From Acidimicrobiia bacterium UBA5794 (GTDB lineage Bacteria; Actinomycetota; Acidimicrobiia; Spongiisociales; UBA5794), in assembly GCA_002418265.1 (NCBI GenBank), contig DIDS01000020.1:124954-188953 (forward strand): a DNA stretch of 64,000 nt, in the 5' to 3' direction. The position numbers were made by a program, and so were the translations under genes. The notes under the pieces were generated by a model, which searched no databases, was not told where the DNA came from, and saw nothing but the letters and a program-made list of their open reading frames with translations. Positions 17,083 to 27,516 of this stretch are shown here, piece after piece; position 1 is the stretch's first letter, and every line of letters begins with the position of its first letter.

Positions 17083-17848
17083 GAAGGAAAAACAGGAGCT
17101 CGATGATCTGTGGGCGTCCTACAAGGCGACCGGCGACGAGCGTGCGCGCGAGGGCCTCATACTGCACTTCTCGCCGTTGGTGAAGTTTGTCGCCGGCAGG
17201 GTCGGTTCCGGCCTTCCCAAGAACGTCGATCACGCCGACCTTGTCTCCTTCGGCACGTTTGGCCTTATCGACGCCGTCGACAAATTCGAACCCGAACGGG
17301 GCTTCAAGTTCGAGACCTACGCTGTCAACCGCATCAAGGGTGCAATCCTCGATGAACTCCGTGCCCTTGATTGGGTGCCTCGTTCGGTGCGAGCCAGGGC
17401 GCGAGAGATCCAGCGCACCATGGCCGAGCTTGAGCACCGACTCCAGCGCACCCCAAGCGAGGAGGAAGTCGCAGAAGCGATGGAGGTTCCCGTGGAAACC
17501 CTTCGGGATCACCTCGGCGAGATTGCCAATCTCGGATTTGTGGCACTCGACGAACTTCTCAACCCGACCGAGCGGGAGTCGGGATCGATGACCGACATGA
17601 TTGCTGACAAGACCGCGGTCGACCCGTCGAGAAACTTCGAAAAGGAGGAGACGAGGTACCTGCTCGCTGACTCGATCAACCGACTTCCCGACCGCGAGCG
17701 TCTTGTCCTGACCCTCTACTACTACGAGGGTCTCACCCTCGCCGAAATCGGCGGTGTTCTCAACGTCACGGAATCGCGGATCTGCCAGATCCACACCAAA
17801 GCAGTCATGAGCTTGCGGAACCGCTTCATCGAACCAGCGTATCGATAG
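17075..17848 (+). CDS. whiG: RNA polymerase sigma factor WhiG/FliA family
   Basis: A 257-residue sigma factor of group 3. Region 2 reads [35 protein letters not shown]; region 3 includes [20 protein letters not shown]; region 4 reads [40 protein letters not shown]. In streptomycetes WhiG controls sporulation genes; in motile actinobacteria FliA-like members control flagella. Here the target genes are unknown. The GTG start overlaps the xerC stop by eight bases, so the pair is co-transcribed. Confidence 0.92.
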   Translation: MPEKEKQELDDLWASYKATGDERAREGLILHFSPLVKFVAGRVGSGLPKNVDHADLVSFGTFGLIDAVDKFEPERGFKFETYAVNRIKGAILDELRALDWVPRSVRARAREIQRTMAELEHRLQRTPSEEEVAEAMEVPVETLRDHLGEIANLGFVALDELLNPTERESGSMTDMIADKTAVDPSRNFEKEETRYLLADSINRLPDRERLVLTLYYYEGLTLAEIGGVLNVTESRICQIHTKAVMSLRNRFIEPAYR

Positions 17849-18033
17849 CGCACGCTGAGGGCCGAAAGCTGTGAGCGGAAAGCTGACTCTGAGGACGCTC
17901 GGTAAGCCGGGCACCTTCAGTATCCTCATCCCATCAATCACGTTCACCGCAATCCCCATGTGGTGCGTCCGAAAACGGGCGTTTGGGGGCTCAAAGGGTG
18001 ATCGGAAGCACAACCCGAACAAGGAGACAGACA
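17849..18033 (+). promoter_or_regulatory. rpsB promoter and leader
   Basis: A 185-base gap. TATCCT at 17921-17926 is a likely -10 box, giving a leader of about 100 bases before rpsB. The leader holds an imperfect GC-rich hairpin (CGTCCG/CGGGCG near 17967-17982), a possible S2 autoregulation site by analogy. Upstream of the promoter one copy of a GCTGTGAGC-GGAAA word (17868-17881) resembles the tandem repeat after the second paaK gene. No terminator for whiG is evident. Confidence 0.45.
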
Positions 18034-18762
18034 ATGGCTGTTATCGCCATGCGCCAACTGCTCGAAGCTGGCGTCCACTTCGGTCATCAGACCTCGCGGT
18101 GGAATCCAAAGATGCGTCCGTGGATCTTTTCGGAGCGCAACGGCATCCACATCCTCGACCTTCGTCAGACGCTTGAGGCGGCTGAAGAGGCCTACCAGAT
18201 GGCCTACGACATCACTGCCGATGGTGGAACCGTCATGTTCGTCGGCACCAAGAAGCAGGCACAGCCTGCGATTGAGGAAGCAGCCAAGCGGTCCAACATG
18301 CCCTACGTCAACCATCGTTGGCTCGGTGGGATGCTCACCAACTTTCAGACCATCCACAAACGGATCCTCTATATGCGTGAGCTTGAGCAGATGGAAGCAA
18401 CCGGTGAAATGGATCAACTCCCAAAGAAGGAACGTCTCCGTCTCCGGCGCGAACTCGTCAAGCTTCAAGCCGTACTCGGCGGTGTTGCTGGCCTTCGGCG
18501 TCCGCCTGATGCTGTCTTCATTGTTGACATCAACGCCGAGCACATCGCTGTCGCCGAGGCCAACCGGCTCGGTATCCCGGTGATGGCACTTGTCGACACG
18601 AACTGTGACCCGGATCTCATCGACCTCGTGATCCCCGGGAACGACGACGCGATTCGTGCCGCTCAGCTGCTCGCCGGTGTCGTCGCCGATGGATGTATCG
18701 CTGGTGCCGAGATCGCACATGCAAAGCGTAAGGATGCACCACAGACAGAGATCAAGGAGTAA
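18034..18762 (+). CDS. rpsB: 30S ribosomal protein S2
   Basis: S2, 242 residues, binds the 30S head-body junction. [22 protein letters not shown] and [16 protein letters not shown] are characteristic, as are [14 protein letters not shown] and [18 protein letters not shown] at 18034 follows AAGGAG by seven bases; a frame reading that starts 17 codons earlier has no such signal and adds non-family residues. First gene of the translation block rpsB-tsf. Confidence 0.97.
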   Translation: MAVIAMRQLLEAGVHFGHQTSRWNPKMRPWIFSERNGIHILDLRQTLEAAEEAYQMAYDITADGGTVMFVGTKKQAQPAIEEAAKRSNMPYVNHRWLGGMLTNFQTIHKRILYMRELEQMEATGEMDQLPKKERLRLRRELVKLQAVLGGVAGLRRPPDAVFIVDINAEHIAVAEANRLGIPVMALVDTNCDPDLIDLVIPGNDDAIRAAQLLAGVVADGCIAGAEIAHAKRKDAPQTEIKE

Positions 18763-18765
18763 CGG

Positions 18766-19377
18766 GTGGCTGATTTCACCGCGCAAGACGTCCAAGCCCT
18801 CCGAAAGTCCACCGGGGCAGGGATGATGGATGCCAAGAAGGCTCTCACCGAGACCGGCGGCGACATGGCGAAGGCCGCTGACTACCTTCGTGAAAAGGGG
18901 ATCGCGGCCGCCGCAAAGCGTGCCGACCGCGAACAAGGCGAGGGTGTCGTCGGCGTCTACATGCACAACCAATCGGGTCGCCCTGTCCTTGGTGTGCTGA
19001 TCGGTCTCGCTTCGGAGACCGATTTTGTTGCCAAGAGTGAGGAATTTCGGGAGACCGCAAACGACATAGCGATGCACGCCGCCGCTGCACGACCACAGTG
19101 GATCGTTCGAGACGATGTCCCCGCGGACGTTGTTGCGAAGGAGAAGGAGCTCATCGCTGCGCAGGCCCGCAACGAGGGCAAGCCAGACGAGATCATCGAC
19201 AAGATCGTCGCCGGACGTCTCGAGTCCTTCTACAAGGACAACGTCCTCGCTGATCAGGTGTTCGTGAGGTCTGAGAAGTTTGACGGAACCGTGGGTGAAC
19301 TCGTTCAACAGCTGGCCGTCAAGATGGGTGAAAACATTTCTGTCTCGTCGATGGCTAGGGTCGCGATCGGCGAGTGA
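18766..19377 (+). CDS. tsf: Elongation factor Ts
   Basis: EF-Ts, 203 residues, the nucleotide-exchange factor for EF-Tu. The N-terminal UBA-like part reads [25 protein letters not shown] and the signature [10 protein letters not shown] follows. The short form with one core subdomain is as in cyanobacteria and many actinobacteria. GTG start with AAGGAG upstream; three bases separate it from rpsB. Confidence 0.96.
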   Translation: MADFTAQDVQALRKSTGAGMMDAKKALTETGGDMAKAADYLREKGIAAAAKRADREQGEGVVGVYMHNQSGRPVLGVLIGLASETDFVAKSEEFRETANDIAMHAAAARPQWIVRDDVPADVVAKEKELIAAQARNEGKPDEIIDKIVAGRLESFYKDNVLADQVFVRSEKFDGTVGELVQQLAVKMGENISVSSMARVAIGE

Positions 19378-19400
19378 CCAACGGATCCGGGAGCACGAAC

Positions 19401-20123
19401 ATGGCGAAACGCAGAGTCGTACTGAAACTGTCAGGTGAAGCGTTTGCCGATGCCGAACTCGGATACGGGATTGATCCGATCACCGTCGATCGCACGGCTG
19501 CCGAGATTGCTGCTGCCAGCGCCGAGGGCCATGAGATCGCCATCGTCGTTGGCGGGGGCAACATCTTCCGCGGGCTTTCGGGAGCCGCACGGAACATGGA
19601 TCGAGCGAATGCCGACTACATGGGCATGCTGGCGACCGTCATCAACGCCGTGGCACTCCGGGATGCCCTTGAACGTGCAGGCGTTGAGTGCCGTGTTCAG
19701 ACAGCCATCAACATCCAACAAGTTGCGGAACCATACATTCGACTTCGGGCGATCAGACATCTCGAAAAGGGTCGGATCGTCGTGTTTGCTGCTGGTACCG
19801 GGAATCCGTTTTTCACGACCGACACCACTGCTGCATTGCGCGCCGCTGAGATCGGTGCCGATGCGGTCTTGAAAGCGACCAAGGTTGACGGTATTTACAC
19901 GGCGGATCCCGCAACGGAGCCACATGCGAAGTTCCTGCACGAACTCGACTACATGCACGCCATCTCCGAACAGCTCGGGGTGATGGATGCAACGGCCGTT
20001 ACGATGTGCATGGAAAATGGGCTTCCGATTCGGGTGTTCAACATGTTGACACCGGGGAACATCGGAAAGGCAGTGCGAGGCGATGCCGTTGGCACGCTTG
20101 TTGAAGCTGGGAGAAGCGAATGA
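19401..20123 (+). CDS. pyrH: UMP kinase
   Basis: PyrH phosphorylates UMP to UDP; a hexameric amino-acid-kinase-fold enzyme of 240 residues. [50 protein letters not shown] and [10 protein letters not shown] are all family blocks. ATG 19401 with GGGAG upstream is preferred; an in-frame GTG at 19374, overlapping the tsf stop, is possible and adds nine residues. The stop overlaps the frr start. Confidence 0.96.
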   Translation: MAKRRVVLKLSGEAFADAELGYGIDPITVDRTAAEIAAASAEGHEIAIVVGGGNIFRGLSGAARNMDRANADYMGMLATVINAVALRDALERAGVECRVQTAINIQQVAEPYIRLRAIRHLEKGRIVVFAAGTGNPFFTTDTTAALRAAEIGADAVLKATKVDGIYTADPATEPHAKFLHELDYMHAISEQLGVMDATAVTMCMENGLPIRVFNMLTPGNIGKAVRGDAVGTLVEAGRSE

Positions 20124-20665
20124 TCAATGAACTGCTCAAGGATGCCGATTCGAGGATGAGTCAGGCAGTTGAGCACACGATCCATGAGTTTTCCGGTGTA
20201 CGTACCGGACGGGCGAATGCCGGATTGCTGAGTCGCGTCCTGGTCGATTACTACGGAACCCGGACTCCTCTTCAACAGCTGGCATCGTTCTCCGTGCCTG
20301 AGGCCCGCATGCTGATTGTCCAACCCTACGACAAGGGTGCCATCTCTGACATTGAACGCGGGATACAAGAAGCCGACCTTGGACTGAACCCGTCAAACGA
20401 CGGAAACATCATTCGTCTTGCCTTTCCCGCACTCACCGAGGAGCGACGGCGAGAACTGATCAAGGTGGTTCGAGGCCTCGCTGAAGAGGGTCGCGTCGCG
20501 ATCCGCAACATCAGGCGCCACTCCAAGGATGCGATTGAGAATGAGGACGTGTCCGAGGACGACATCTATCGGGCAGAGGAGCAGCTCCAGAAGCTCACCG
20601 ACAGTCACACGCACACGATTGATGAAGCTCTTGAGCGCAAGGAAGAAGAGCTGCTCGAGGTGTGA
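20120..20665 (+). CDS. frr: Ribosome recycling factor
   Basis: RRF, 181 residues, splits the ribosome after termination together with EF-G. The hinge region reads [10 protein letters not shown], followed by [28 protein letters not shown] and the C-terminal helical block [24 protein letters not shown]. The ATG overlaps the pyrH stop (ATGA). Confidence 0.97.
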   Translation: MINELLKDADSRMSQAVEHTIHEFSGVRTGRANAGLLSRVLVDYYGTRTPLQQLASFSVPEARMLIVQPYDKGAISDIERGIQEADLGLNPSNDGNIIRLAFPALTEERRRELIKVVRGLAEEGRVAIRNIRRHSKDAIENEDVSEDDIYRAEEQLQKLTDSHTHTIDEALERKEEELLEV

Positions 20666-20721
20666 GTCAATTCGTGCCGGTTGCACAACTCTGACACCGA
20701 ATTCCGGTACCGTGGAGCAAT

Positions 20722-22179
20722 ATGCCAGACGATCCGCACAACGACTCAGACGCTTCCGACTTCGACGATTGGCTTTCTGCGGATTCGGCACCCCCATCAG
20801 ATCCTTTTGCCCCCTCATTCGAGGATGACGACGACACGGAAGGTGCCTCAATCTTCAAGGCTCCTGACGTTTCCGACGAGACGGGTGAGATCGATTTTGT
20901 CGATGAGCCCGAATCCGCTGATCCCGCGGAGACAGTCATCGAATTCGAGACGTTTGATGGGGGAGCAGACGCCGACACCGGTGAACTCGAAATCATCGGT
21001 GGCGACGAAGAGGACGCAGTCGATCCCCTTTCCGACACACCGGTGACGACAGGGGCGGTGTCCTTTGGAGACCTCTGGGGTGATGACGACACAGGCGAGA
21101 CCGGAGCAGTCTCAGCTAGCCCTGTTTTTGAAGAGGATGTTCCCGAAAAGGACATTCTCGAAGACTTCTCCCTCGGGGTGGCGGAGGAGTTCTCGTTCGG
21201 GGAAGGTGATCGCCTCCACGGAACAACCCGTGAGCACGCTGGACTCGCAGAGGCCATTGCCGCTGCCGATACCCAAGACACCGAACAGGTAGCGCTCGTC
21301 GCTGAGATTCCCGGTCTTGAACCGACCGTTGTCGGCTTTGACGACGTCGTTGAAGCAGAGGGGTACCGCAGGGTTCGCGCCCGACCCTCGGGCGATCTCA
21401 TCGCACGCGTCATCACCGGCACCGTGCTTGTGATTGCCCTTGCTGCGTCACTTTTCTGGCGGCCGGCACTCATCATCCTGGCGATTGCCGTCTTCGTGCT
21501 CGGTGCGGGCGAGTTCTACACTGCTCTTTTGCGTTCCGAACGTGCCCCGATCTCTCTCTTCGGCTTCATGGGCATCATCGGTGCGTCCCTCGGGGCCTTC
21601 TGGTGGAGCGCTGCTGCAATTCCCATTGCGTTCATTCTCGCAACCGTTCTGCTCCTGTTGTTCTACGCGGTCGTCCCCGGCAAGGCAGATCCGATGAGCA
21701 ATCTTGCACTCACCACAACGGTCATGGTGTGGGCTGGGCTCGGTTCGTTTGCCATGCTCATTGCCAGGTCAGACGACTACCGAACGCTGATCCTGGGCGT
21801 TGTTTTCGCAGTCGCAGGTGCCGATGTTGCGGCGTTCTTTGTGGGTCGATCGCTCGGTCGGACGCATTTTGCTCCATGGGTATCACCAAACAAGACCGTT
21901 GAGGGCCTCGTTGCCGGGACATTGGTTGCGATCGCCATTGGAGCTGTCCTTCACTACTTCGAACCATTCGAACTCACCTCCGGCCTCGCCGTCGGTGCCG
22001 TTGCAGCCGTCTTCACACCGCTCGGCGATCTTGCCATGTCCGCGGCCAAACGTGCCCTCGGGCTCAAAGACATGGGCTCCGTGCTGCCCGGTCATGGGGG
22101 GTTTCTTGACCGAATCGACGGCCTGTTGTTTGCCATTCCAGCAGCATGGGCGGTCTTCGTCTTTGCGGGACTGCTCTGA
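20722..22179 (+). CDS. cdsA: Phosphatidate cytidylyltransferase with a long acidic N-terminal extension
   Basis: CdsA makes CDP-diacylglycerol from phosphatidate and CTP, the branch point for phospholipids. From about residue 223 the protein has eight or so membrane helices and the C-terminal signature GLKDMGSVLPGHGGFLDRIDGLL. The first ~220 residues are soluble, strongly acidic and low in basic residues (many DD, DE and DTGE runs, WLSADSAPPSD, DLWGDDDTGETG), about doubling the usual ~270-residue length. TACCGT eight bases upstream of the ATG may be a promoter, and GGAG a weak Shine-Dalgarno. The dxr start overlaps its end. Confidence 0.93.
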   Translation: MPDDPHNDSDASDFDDWLSADSAPPSDPFAPSFEDDDDTEGASIFKAPDVSDETGEIDFVDEPESADPAETVIEFETFDGGADADTGELEIIGGDEEDAVDPLSDTPVTTGAVSFGDLWGDDDTGETGAVSASPVFEEDVPEKDILEDFSLGVAEEFSFGEGDRLHGTTREHAGLAEAIAAADTQDTEQVALVAEIPGLEPTVVGFDDVVEAEGYRRVRARPSGDLIARVITGTVLVIALAASLFWRPALIILAIAVFVLGAGEFYTALLRSERAPISLFGFMGIIGASLGAFWWSAAAIPIAFILATVLLLLFYAVVPGKADPMSNLALTTTVMVWAGLGSFAMLIARSDDYRTLILGVVFAVAGADVAAFFVGRSLGRTHFAPWVSPNKTVEGLVAGTLVAIAIGAVLHYFEPFELTSGLAVGAVAAVFTPLGDLAMSAAKRALGLKDMGSVLPGHGGFLDRIDGLLFAIPAAWAVFVFAGLL

Positions 22180-23318
22180 ATCCGCTCGTCATCCTCGGTG
22201 CGACGGGGTCGATCGGCCGCCAGGCCGTGGAAGTCGCGGCTCGCATCGGAGTTCCGATTGTCGCCCTCGCGGCGCGGACACCCACAGAGGCGTTCCTTGC
22301 TCTCGGCGTCGATCATCCGAATGCTGCTGTGTGCGTTGTTGAGCCGGGTGATGCCGCTGGGCACTTCCGGTCAGTTCTTGGGGAGCGTGTCCACTTTGGT
22401 CAGGGTGCAATCACTGAAGCTGCGGCAATTGAGGACGTTACGGTGCTGAACGCCGTCGTTGGCTCAGCAGGGCTTGCAGCGTCGCTCTCTGCGCTGTATG
22501 CCGGAAACCGTCTCGCGCTCGCCAACAAGGAGAGTCTCGTCGCGGGTGGAACGCTGGTGATGGATGCCGTGGAATCGGGTGGAGGAGAGCTTCTGCCGGT
22601 GGACTCAGAACATTCGGCGATTTGGCAGTGCATCGTGGGGGAATCTGAAGCCGACGTCGAGCGGATCATTCTCACGGCGTCTGGAGGCCCGTTTCGCGGA
22701 AAGAACCGTGACGAACTCGCGTCAGTAACCGTTGCGGACGCTCTTGTCCATCCGACCTGGTCGATGGGTCCGCGGATCACGATCGATTCGGCAACGTTGA
22801 TCAACAAGGCATTCGAGATCATCGAGACACATCATCTCTTCGGTATCGACTTTGACGACATCGATGTCGTCATTCACCCCCAAAGCATCATCCATTCATT
22901 CGTGGAATTCACCGATGGCGTTGTGAAGGCCGAAGTCGGATTTCCCGACATGCGAAAACCGATCCAGGCAGCGATCACCTACCCACAGCGGGTTCCCGTT
23001 GAACACCCACCGTTCGATCTTGTCGGGACGGATCTCACCTTCGAAGAACCCGATGTCGGTACGTTTCCAGGCCTGGTTCTCGGCTATGAAGCCGGAAGAG
23101 CCGGTGGCTCGGCGCCAGCGGTACTCAATGCAGCAGACGAGGTCGCCGTCGAAGCATTTCTCGAGGAACGCATCTCGTTCCTCGACATCGTCGAGGTGGT
23201 CAGTGAGGTCCTGGGACGTCACGACGTGTTTCACCTGGAATCCGTTGACGCGGTCAAAGCAGCGGATTCCTGGGCACGCGCGGTAGCGGTGGAGGCGATT
23301 GGACGCGTAGCTCGCTAG
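22146..23318 (+). CDS. dxr: 1-deoxy-D-xylulose 5-phosphate reductoisomerase
   Basis: Second enzyme of the MEP isoprenoid pathway (NADPH-dependent). The 390-residue protein shows ILGATGSIGRQAVEV, ANKESLVAGG, PVDSEHSAIWQC, TASGGPFRG and the metal/substrate loop IDSATLINKAFEIIETHHLFG. The ATG lies 34 bases inside cdsA; no later ATG, GTG or TTG precedes the Rossmann motif, so this start is the only reasonable one. Downstream are rseP and ispG, also of the MEP pathway, the usual actinobacterial order. Confidence 0.95.
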   Translation: MGGLRLCGTALNPLVILGATGSIGRQAVEVAARIGVPIVALAARTPTEAFLALGVDHPNAAVCVVEPGDAAGHFRSVLGERVHFGQGAITEAAAIEDVTVLNAVVGSAGLAASLSALYAGNRLALANKESLVAGGTLVMDAVESGGGELLPVDSEHSAIWQCIVGESEADVERIILTASGGPFRGKNRDELASVTVADALVHPTWSMGPRITIDSATLINKAFEIIETHHLFGIDFDDIDVVIHPQSIIHSFVEFTDGVVKAEVGFPDMRKPIQAAITYPQRVPVEHPPFDLVGTDLTFEEPDVGTFPGLVLGYEAGRAGGSAPAVLNAADEVAVEAFLEERISFLDIVEVVSEVLGRHDVFHLESVDAVKAADSWARAVAVEAIGRVAR

Positions 23319-23410
23319 ACGGGATCGTCGCCAATTGGCGGAGTCCACGGGTACCGTTCAACAACCTAGGCCACGTCGCATTCAGAGGCCACCGCACATT
23401 CAGGAGACCC

Positions 23411-24574
23411 ATGGGCGCCGCAATCATGATCATCGGAGTGATCCTGATGATCATCATCCACGAGGGAGGCCACTTTGTCGCGGCCAAGTCCTTCGGGATG
23501 AAAGCAACCGAGGCGTTCTTCGGGTTCGGCCCCAAGCTTTGGTCAACGACCCGTGGAGAAACCGAATACGGCATCAAGGCGATCCCTTTCGGTGGCTATG
23601 TCCGCATCATCGGTATGAATCCCTTCGAGGAGATCGCACCGGAAGAAGAAGGACGCACCTATCGAGTCGCCCCGTTCTGGAAGAAGTCAGTGGTGGTGCT
23701 CGCGGGAATCGCAAGTCACTTCATCGTTGCCTTTGTCATCCTCTATTCCATCGGGCTCGCATATGGCGTCGTGGTCACCGACGCAGACAACAATCCTGTT
23801 CGGTCAACCACGATCGCACGAGTTTCCGAGACAGTCCCGGACAGCTCTGAACCGGCGCCATCAGCACTGGCCGGGGTCATGGAGGGTGATGTCATCGTAT
23901 CGACCGATGGCAGACCGGTGACGAATTGGGATGACTTCTCAGATTTCACGGCGAACCACGGAGGCGAAACCGTATCGATCGGTGTTCTCCGTGATGATTC
24001 GCCTGTCGATCTGGAGGCGACGCTCGCCGTGGTCGAGCGAGAGGTGCGAGATCCCCGAACCGGCGAGGTCGTCACGGACGCGTCAGGAGAACCGATAACC
24101 GAAACGGTTGGGTTCTTTGGTGTCAGCCCTGAGGCCGAACGCGATGATCATGGGGTCCTTGGAATGGTGCCAGTGGCATTCAGCGAGGTCGGTGAGGCCA
24201 TCGTCCTGAGTGCGAAGGGTTTGTGGGAGATGGTTGTCAGCTTCCCGAAGCTTGTCATGGCGATGTTCGGAGGCGACGATCAGATACTTGAAACCGTGCG
24301 ACCTGTCAGTCCCATTGGTTTGGTACAGATTGCCGGGCCACTTGAGTCCACGCTTGGGCTCCTTGCCCTTGTCAACATCTTCGTTGGTGTCCTCAACTTT
24401 GTACCGCTTTACCCACTTGACGGGGGACACTTCGCTGTTGCTGCATACGAGAAGATTTCAGGGCGAACACCGAACATCGAAAAGCTCCTCCCGGTTGCAG
24501 CCGTGGTGTTCATCTTCCTCGTCAGCCTCGGGTTGATGGGTGTCTACCTCGACATCTTCAATCCGATCGGGTAG
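23411..24574 (+). CDS. rseP: Site-2 intramembrane metalloprotease (RseP/Rip1 type)
   Basis: An M50 zinc protease that cleaves membrane-bound regulators within the bilayer; in mycobacteria Rip1 processes anti-sigma factors. It has 387 residues. The zinc motif HEGGH is in the first helix (MIIIHEGGHFVAAK), the second metal ligand is in NFVPLYPLDGGHF, and a PDZ domain lies between (ALAGVMEGDVIVSTDGRPVTNWDDF). The ATG follows AGGAG. The sigma/membrane-protein pair near 4.3 kb is one conceivable target, but there is no direct evidence. Confidence 0.94.
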   Translation: MGAAIMIIGVILMIIIHEGGHFVAAKSFGMKATEAFFGFGPKLWSTTRGETEYGIKAIPFGGYVRIIGMNPFEEIAPEEEGRTYRVAPFWKKSVVVLAGIASHFIVAFVILYSIGLAYGVVVTDADNNPVRSTTIARVSETVPDSSEPAPSALAGVMEGDVIVSTDGRPVTNWDDFSDFTANHGGETVSIGVLRDDSPVDLEATLAVVEREVRDPRTGEVVTDASGEPITETVGFFGVSPEAERDDHGVLGMVPVAFSEVGEAIVLSAKGLWEMVVSFPKLVMAMFGGDDQILETVRPVSPIGLVQIAGPLESTLGLLALVNIFVGVLNFVPLYPLDGGHFAVAAYEKISGRTPNIEKLLPVAAVVFIFLVSLGLMGVYLDIFNPIG

Positions 24575-24583
24575 GAAGTGAAC

Positions 24584-25798
24584 ATGAGCTACGACCGTCG
24601 AACGACTCGCCCCCTGATGGTTGGGAAGGTTCCCGTCGGTGGGGGAGCGCCCGTCTCCGTTCAGTCGATGACCACGACCAAGACCCACGATGTGGACGGC
24701 ACTCTTGCCCAGATCTACGCCCTGGCCGGTGCCGGGGCCGACATCGTGCGAGTCACCTGCAACACCGTTGAAGCAGCCCAAGGCCTCGCGGTCATGATGC
24801 CACGCACCCCGGTACCGATCATCGCCGACATCCACTATCAATACAAGCTTGCTCTCGCGGCGATCGAAGCTGGTGTCTCGGGACTCAGATTGAATCCCGG
24901 CAACATCCGCAAGGAAGAGCACATCAAAGTTGTTGCCAGGGCAGCGCTCGATGCCGGAATCCCGATCCGTATCGGCGTGAACGCCGGATCACTCGACAAG
25001 GACCTCCTTGAAAAGCATGGTGGTCCAGTTCCCAAGGCACTCGTCGAATCCGCTCTGCTCGAGGCCAAGTATCTCAACGATGTCGACTTCCACGACATCA
25101 AGATCTCCGTCAAGCATTCGAATGTACCCCTCATGATCGAGTCGTACCGACTTCTCGCGGATACGGTCGACTATCCGCTCCACCTCGGCGTCACTGAGGC
25201 AGGGCCACCGCCCGGGGGTCTGATCAAGTCCGTTGCTGGAATCGCCACCCTGCTGTCTGAGGGGATTGGAGACACTATTCGTTTCTCCCTCACCGCCGAT
25301 CCGGTCGAGGAGGCAAAGGCGGGCCGGTCACTGCTCGAGTACCTCGGACTGCGGGATCGGTCCTCGCTTGACCTCATCGCCTGTCCTTCTTGCGGGAGGG
25401 CTGAGGTCGATGTCATCGCCGTCGCCGAGGAAGCAAATGTCCGTCTTGGAGAGCTGGGTTTGCCGATCCAGGTTGCCGTGATGGGGTGCATCGTGAACGG
25501 TCCGGGAGAAGCCCGTGAGGCAGATCTCGGGCTCGCCGCGGGTCGTGGACGGGGACACCTGTTCATCAAGGGCAAGGTTGTACGGGTGGTTCCCGAGGCC
25601 GAGATGGTGGACGCGCTCGTCACCGAAGCACTTCTGCTGTCTGAACAGGGTGTGGAGGCACGCATGGCGGCGGCCGACGTCACGGCTGCCGACCTTGCCG
25701 AGGAGACACGTATCGAGCTGCTCGGTATCCAGGGCGATGCGAACCACGCAGCTGAACGGCGAGCTGCCGTTCAACGAGTCGCAGAGCTGGACGGGTAA
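24584..25798 (+). CDS. ispG: 4-hydroxy-3-methylbut-2-en-1-yl diphosphate synthase
   Basis: IspG (GcpE) is the [4Fe-4S] enzyme converting MEcPP to HMBPP late in the MEP pathway. The 404-residue protein has VQSMTTTKTHDVDGTL, RLNPGNIRKEEH, RIGVNAGSLDKDL, TEAGPPPGG and the cluster cysteines in CPSCGR and MGCIVNGPGEAREAD. ATG 24584 has AGGA seven bases upstream; an in-frame GTG two codons earlier is possible. The last ~45 residues are an Ala/Glu-rich helical tail. Confidence 0.95.
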   Translation: MSYDRRTTRPLMVGKVPVGGGAPVSVQSMTTTKTHDVDGTLAQIYALAGAGADIVRVTCNTVEAAQGLAVMMPRTPVPIIADIHYQYKLALAAIEAGVSGLRLNPGNIRKEEHIKVVARAALDAGIPIRIGVNAGSLDKDLLEKHGGPVPKALVESALLEAKYLNDVDFHDIKISVKHSNVPLMIESYRLLADTVDYPLHLGVTEAGPPPGGLIKSVAGIATLLSEGIGDTIRFSLTADPVEEAKAGRSLLEYLGLRDRSSLDLIACPSCGRAEVDVIAVAEEANVRLGELGLPIQVAVMGCIVNGPGEAREADLGLAAGRGRGHLFIKGKVVRVVPEAEMVDALVTEALLLSEQGVEARMAAADVTAADLAEETRIELLGIQGDANHAAERRAAVQRVAELDG

Positions 25799-25808
25799 CC
25801 TCGCTTTC

Positions 25809-27509
25809 ATGCGTTGGTCCCACGCCTTTATTCCTACCTTACGCGACGATCCGGCAGACGCCGAGGCCGTAAGCCACAAGTTGCTCGTACGTGCGGGGTA
25901 CATGCGCCAACTCATGGCGGGCGTCTACTCGATGCTGCCGCTTGGACAACGTGTCCGTTCCAAGGTGATGAACATCATTCGCGAGGAGATCGATGCCATC
26001 GGCGGCCAGGAGTTCATGCTGCCACAACTCCACCCGAAGGAAATCTGGGACCGCACAGGCCGTTCCGAAACCATGGCGGACATCATGATGACCTTTACGG
26101 ACAACAAGGGTGCTGAGGTGGTGCTCGGGCCAACACACGAAGAGATCTTCGCGACGGTGTCGTTGGAACTGACGTCCTACAAACAGCTTCCCCAACTCTG
26201 GTACCACATCCAGACGAAGTTTCGCGATGAAGCGCGGCCGAAGTCGGGACTTCTGCGTGTGCGTGAGTTCACCATGAAGGACTCCTACACCTTCGATCTC
26301 GACTTCGAGGGACTCGATGCCCAGTTCGACCGCCACTATGGCGCCTATGTGAGGATCTTTGAACGGCTCGGGATGTCTGCCATTGCAGTCCACGCCTCCT
26401 CGGGAGCGATGGGAGGCAAAGAATCGGTCGAGTTCATGGTGGAAAGCGATGTCGGCGAGGATGATGTCGCCCATTGCGCCAAGTGCGGATACGCAGCCAA
26501 CGTCGAGAAAGCGACATCAGCGGTCCCTCCGATCGAAGACCCTTCCGGGTCATCTGAGGTCGAGCGTTTCCCAACTCCCGGTGTGCGCACGATCGCCGAA
26601 TTGGCATCCTTTGACGGTGGGGCAGCCCCCGATCGCCAGATCAAGACGCTGGTGTATCTCCTCAACGACGAAATCACGCTGGTGCTGCTCCGAGGCGACC
26701 ACGTCCTCCAAGAACAGAAGTTGATGGACGTCACGCGCACCACGAAAGCCAGGCCAGCACAGCCGGACGAGATCAAGGCACTCCTTGGCGCAGACGCCGG
26801 GAGCCTCGGGGCCGTCGGTGTCGAAGGGGTGCGAATTCTCGCTGATGAAGGTCTCCGCGGCCGGACGTCGATGACCACGGGTGCAAACGAGAACGACTGG
26901 CACGTTCGTGGAGTCGATATTGATCGTGACATCGCCGTGACCGAGTGGGTCGACGTGCGGGAAGTGACCGATGGAGAGGCATGTCCCGAGTGTGGTAGTC
27001 CGCTGAGGGTGTTCCAGGCGATCGAAGTTGGGCACATCTTCAAGCTCGGCACGTTCTACGCCGAAACTCTCGGGGTCACGGTGCTCGACAAGGATGGCAA
27101 GACCATCCCCATTGTCATGGGCTCCTATGGCATCGGAGTTGAGCGCAACATGGCTGCATCCGTCGAGGCAAACCACGATGACCGCGGAATCATCTGGCCG
27201 ATCGAGATTGCCCCCTACCACGTGGTGGTCACCGTGTTGAGGCCCGACGATGAGCGGTCAATCGAGGTGAGCAGCAAGATCTATGACGACCTGGCTGTGG
27301 CCGGGGTCGAGGTGCTCCTGGACGACCGGGATGAGCGTCCCGGTGTCAAATTCAACGATGCCGAGCTCATCGGGATCCCCTATCGCATCACGATCGGGCC
27401 ACGCGGCATCGACAACGGTGTCGTCGAGTTCGTCGAACGCCGCTCAGGCGAAACACGCGAGATTCCGATCGATGCGATTGTCGCCGAGGTGGCCGCGCTC
27501 GTTATATAG
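25809..27509 (+). CDS. proS: Prolyl-tRNA synthetase (bacterial type)
   Basis: ProS charges tRNA-Pro. The 566-residue protein has the class II core (SHKLLVRAGYMRQLMAGVYSMLPLGQRV; GPTHEEIFATVSLELTSYKQLP; FRDEARPKSGLLRVREFTMKDSYTFD), the editing insertion domain in the middle (VRTIAELASF to TSMTTGANENDWHVRGVD) and the anticodon-binding domain at the end (IAPYHVVVTVL). The ATG at 25809 gives the family N-terminus; the frame stays open upstream only because it runs through ispG. Confidence 0.95.
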   Translation: MRWSHAFIPTLRDDPADAEAVSHKLLVRAGYMRQLMAGVYSMLPLGQRVRSKVMNIIREEIDAIGGQEFMLPQLHPKEIWDRTGRSETMADIMMTFTDNKGAEVVLGPTHEEIFATVSLELTSYKQLPQLWYHIQTKFRDEARPKSGLLRVREFTMKDSYTFDLDFEGLDAQFDRHYGAYVRIFERLGMSAIAVHASSGAMGGKESVEFMVESDVGEDDVAHCAKCGYAANVEKATSAVPPIEDPSGSSEVERFPTPGVRTIAELASFDGGAAPDRQIKTLVYLLNDEITLVLLRGDHVLQEQKLMDVTRTTKARPAQPDEIKALLGADAGSLGAVGVEGVRILADEGLRGRTSMTTGANENDWHVRGVDIDRDIAVTEWVDVREVTDGEACPECGSPLRVFQAIEVGHIFKLGTFYAETLGVTVLDKDGKTIPIVMGSYGIGVERNMAASVEANHDDRGIIWPIEIAPYHVVVTVLRPDDERSIEVSSKIYDDLAVAGVEVLLDDRDERPGVKFNDAELIGIPYRITIGPRGIDNGVVEFVERRSGETREIPIDAIVAEVAALVI

Positions 27510-27516
27510 GATCGAC

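Noticed and set aside
16751..18034. A 427-codon minus-strand frame opposite xerC and whiG
   Set aside because: It is the shadow of two well-supported genes and crosses their boundary without any promoter or start signal.
17944..19308. A 454-codon open frame on the minus strand opposite rpsB and tsf
   Set aside because: It runs antisense through two unmistakable translation genes, has no family resemblance and is a by-product of GC-rich codon bias.
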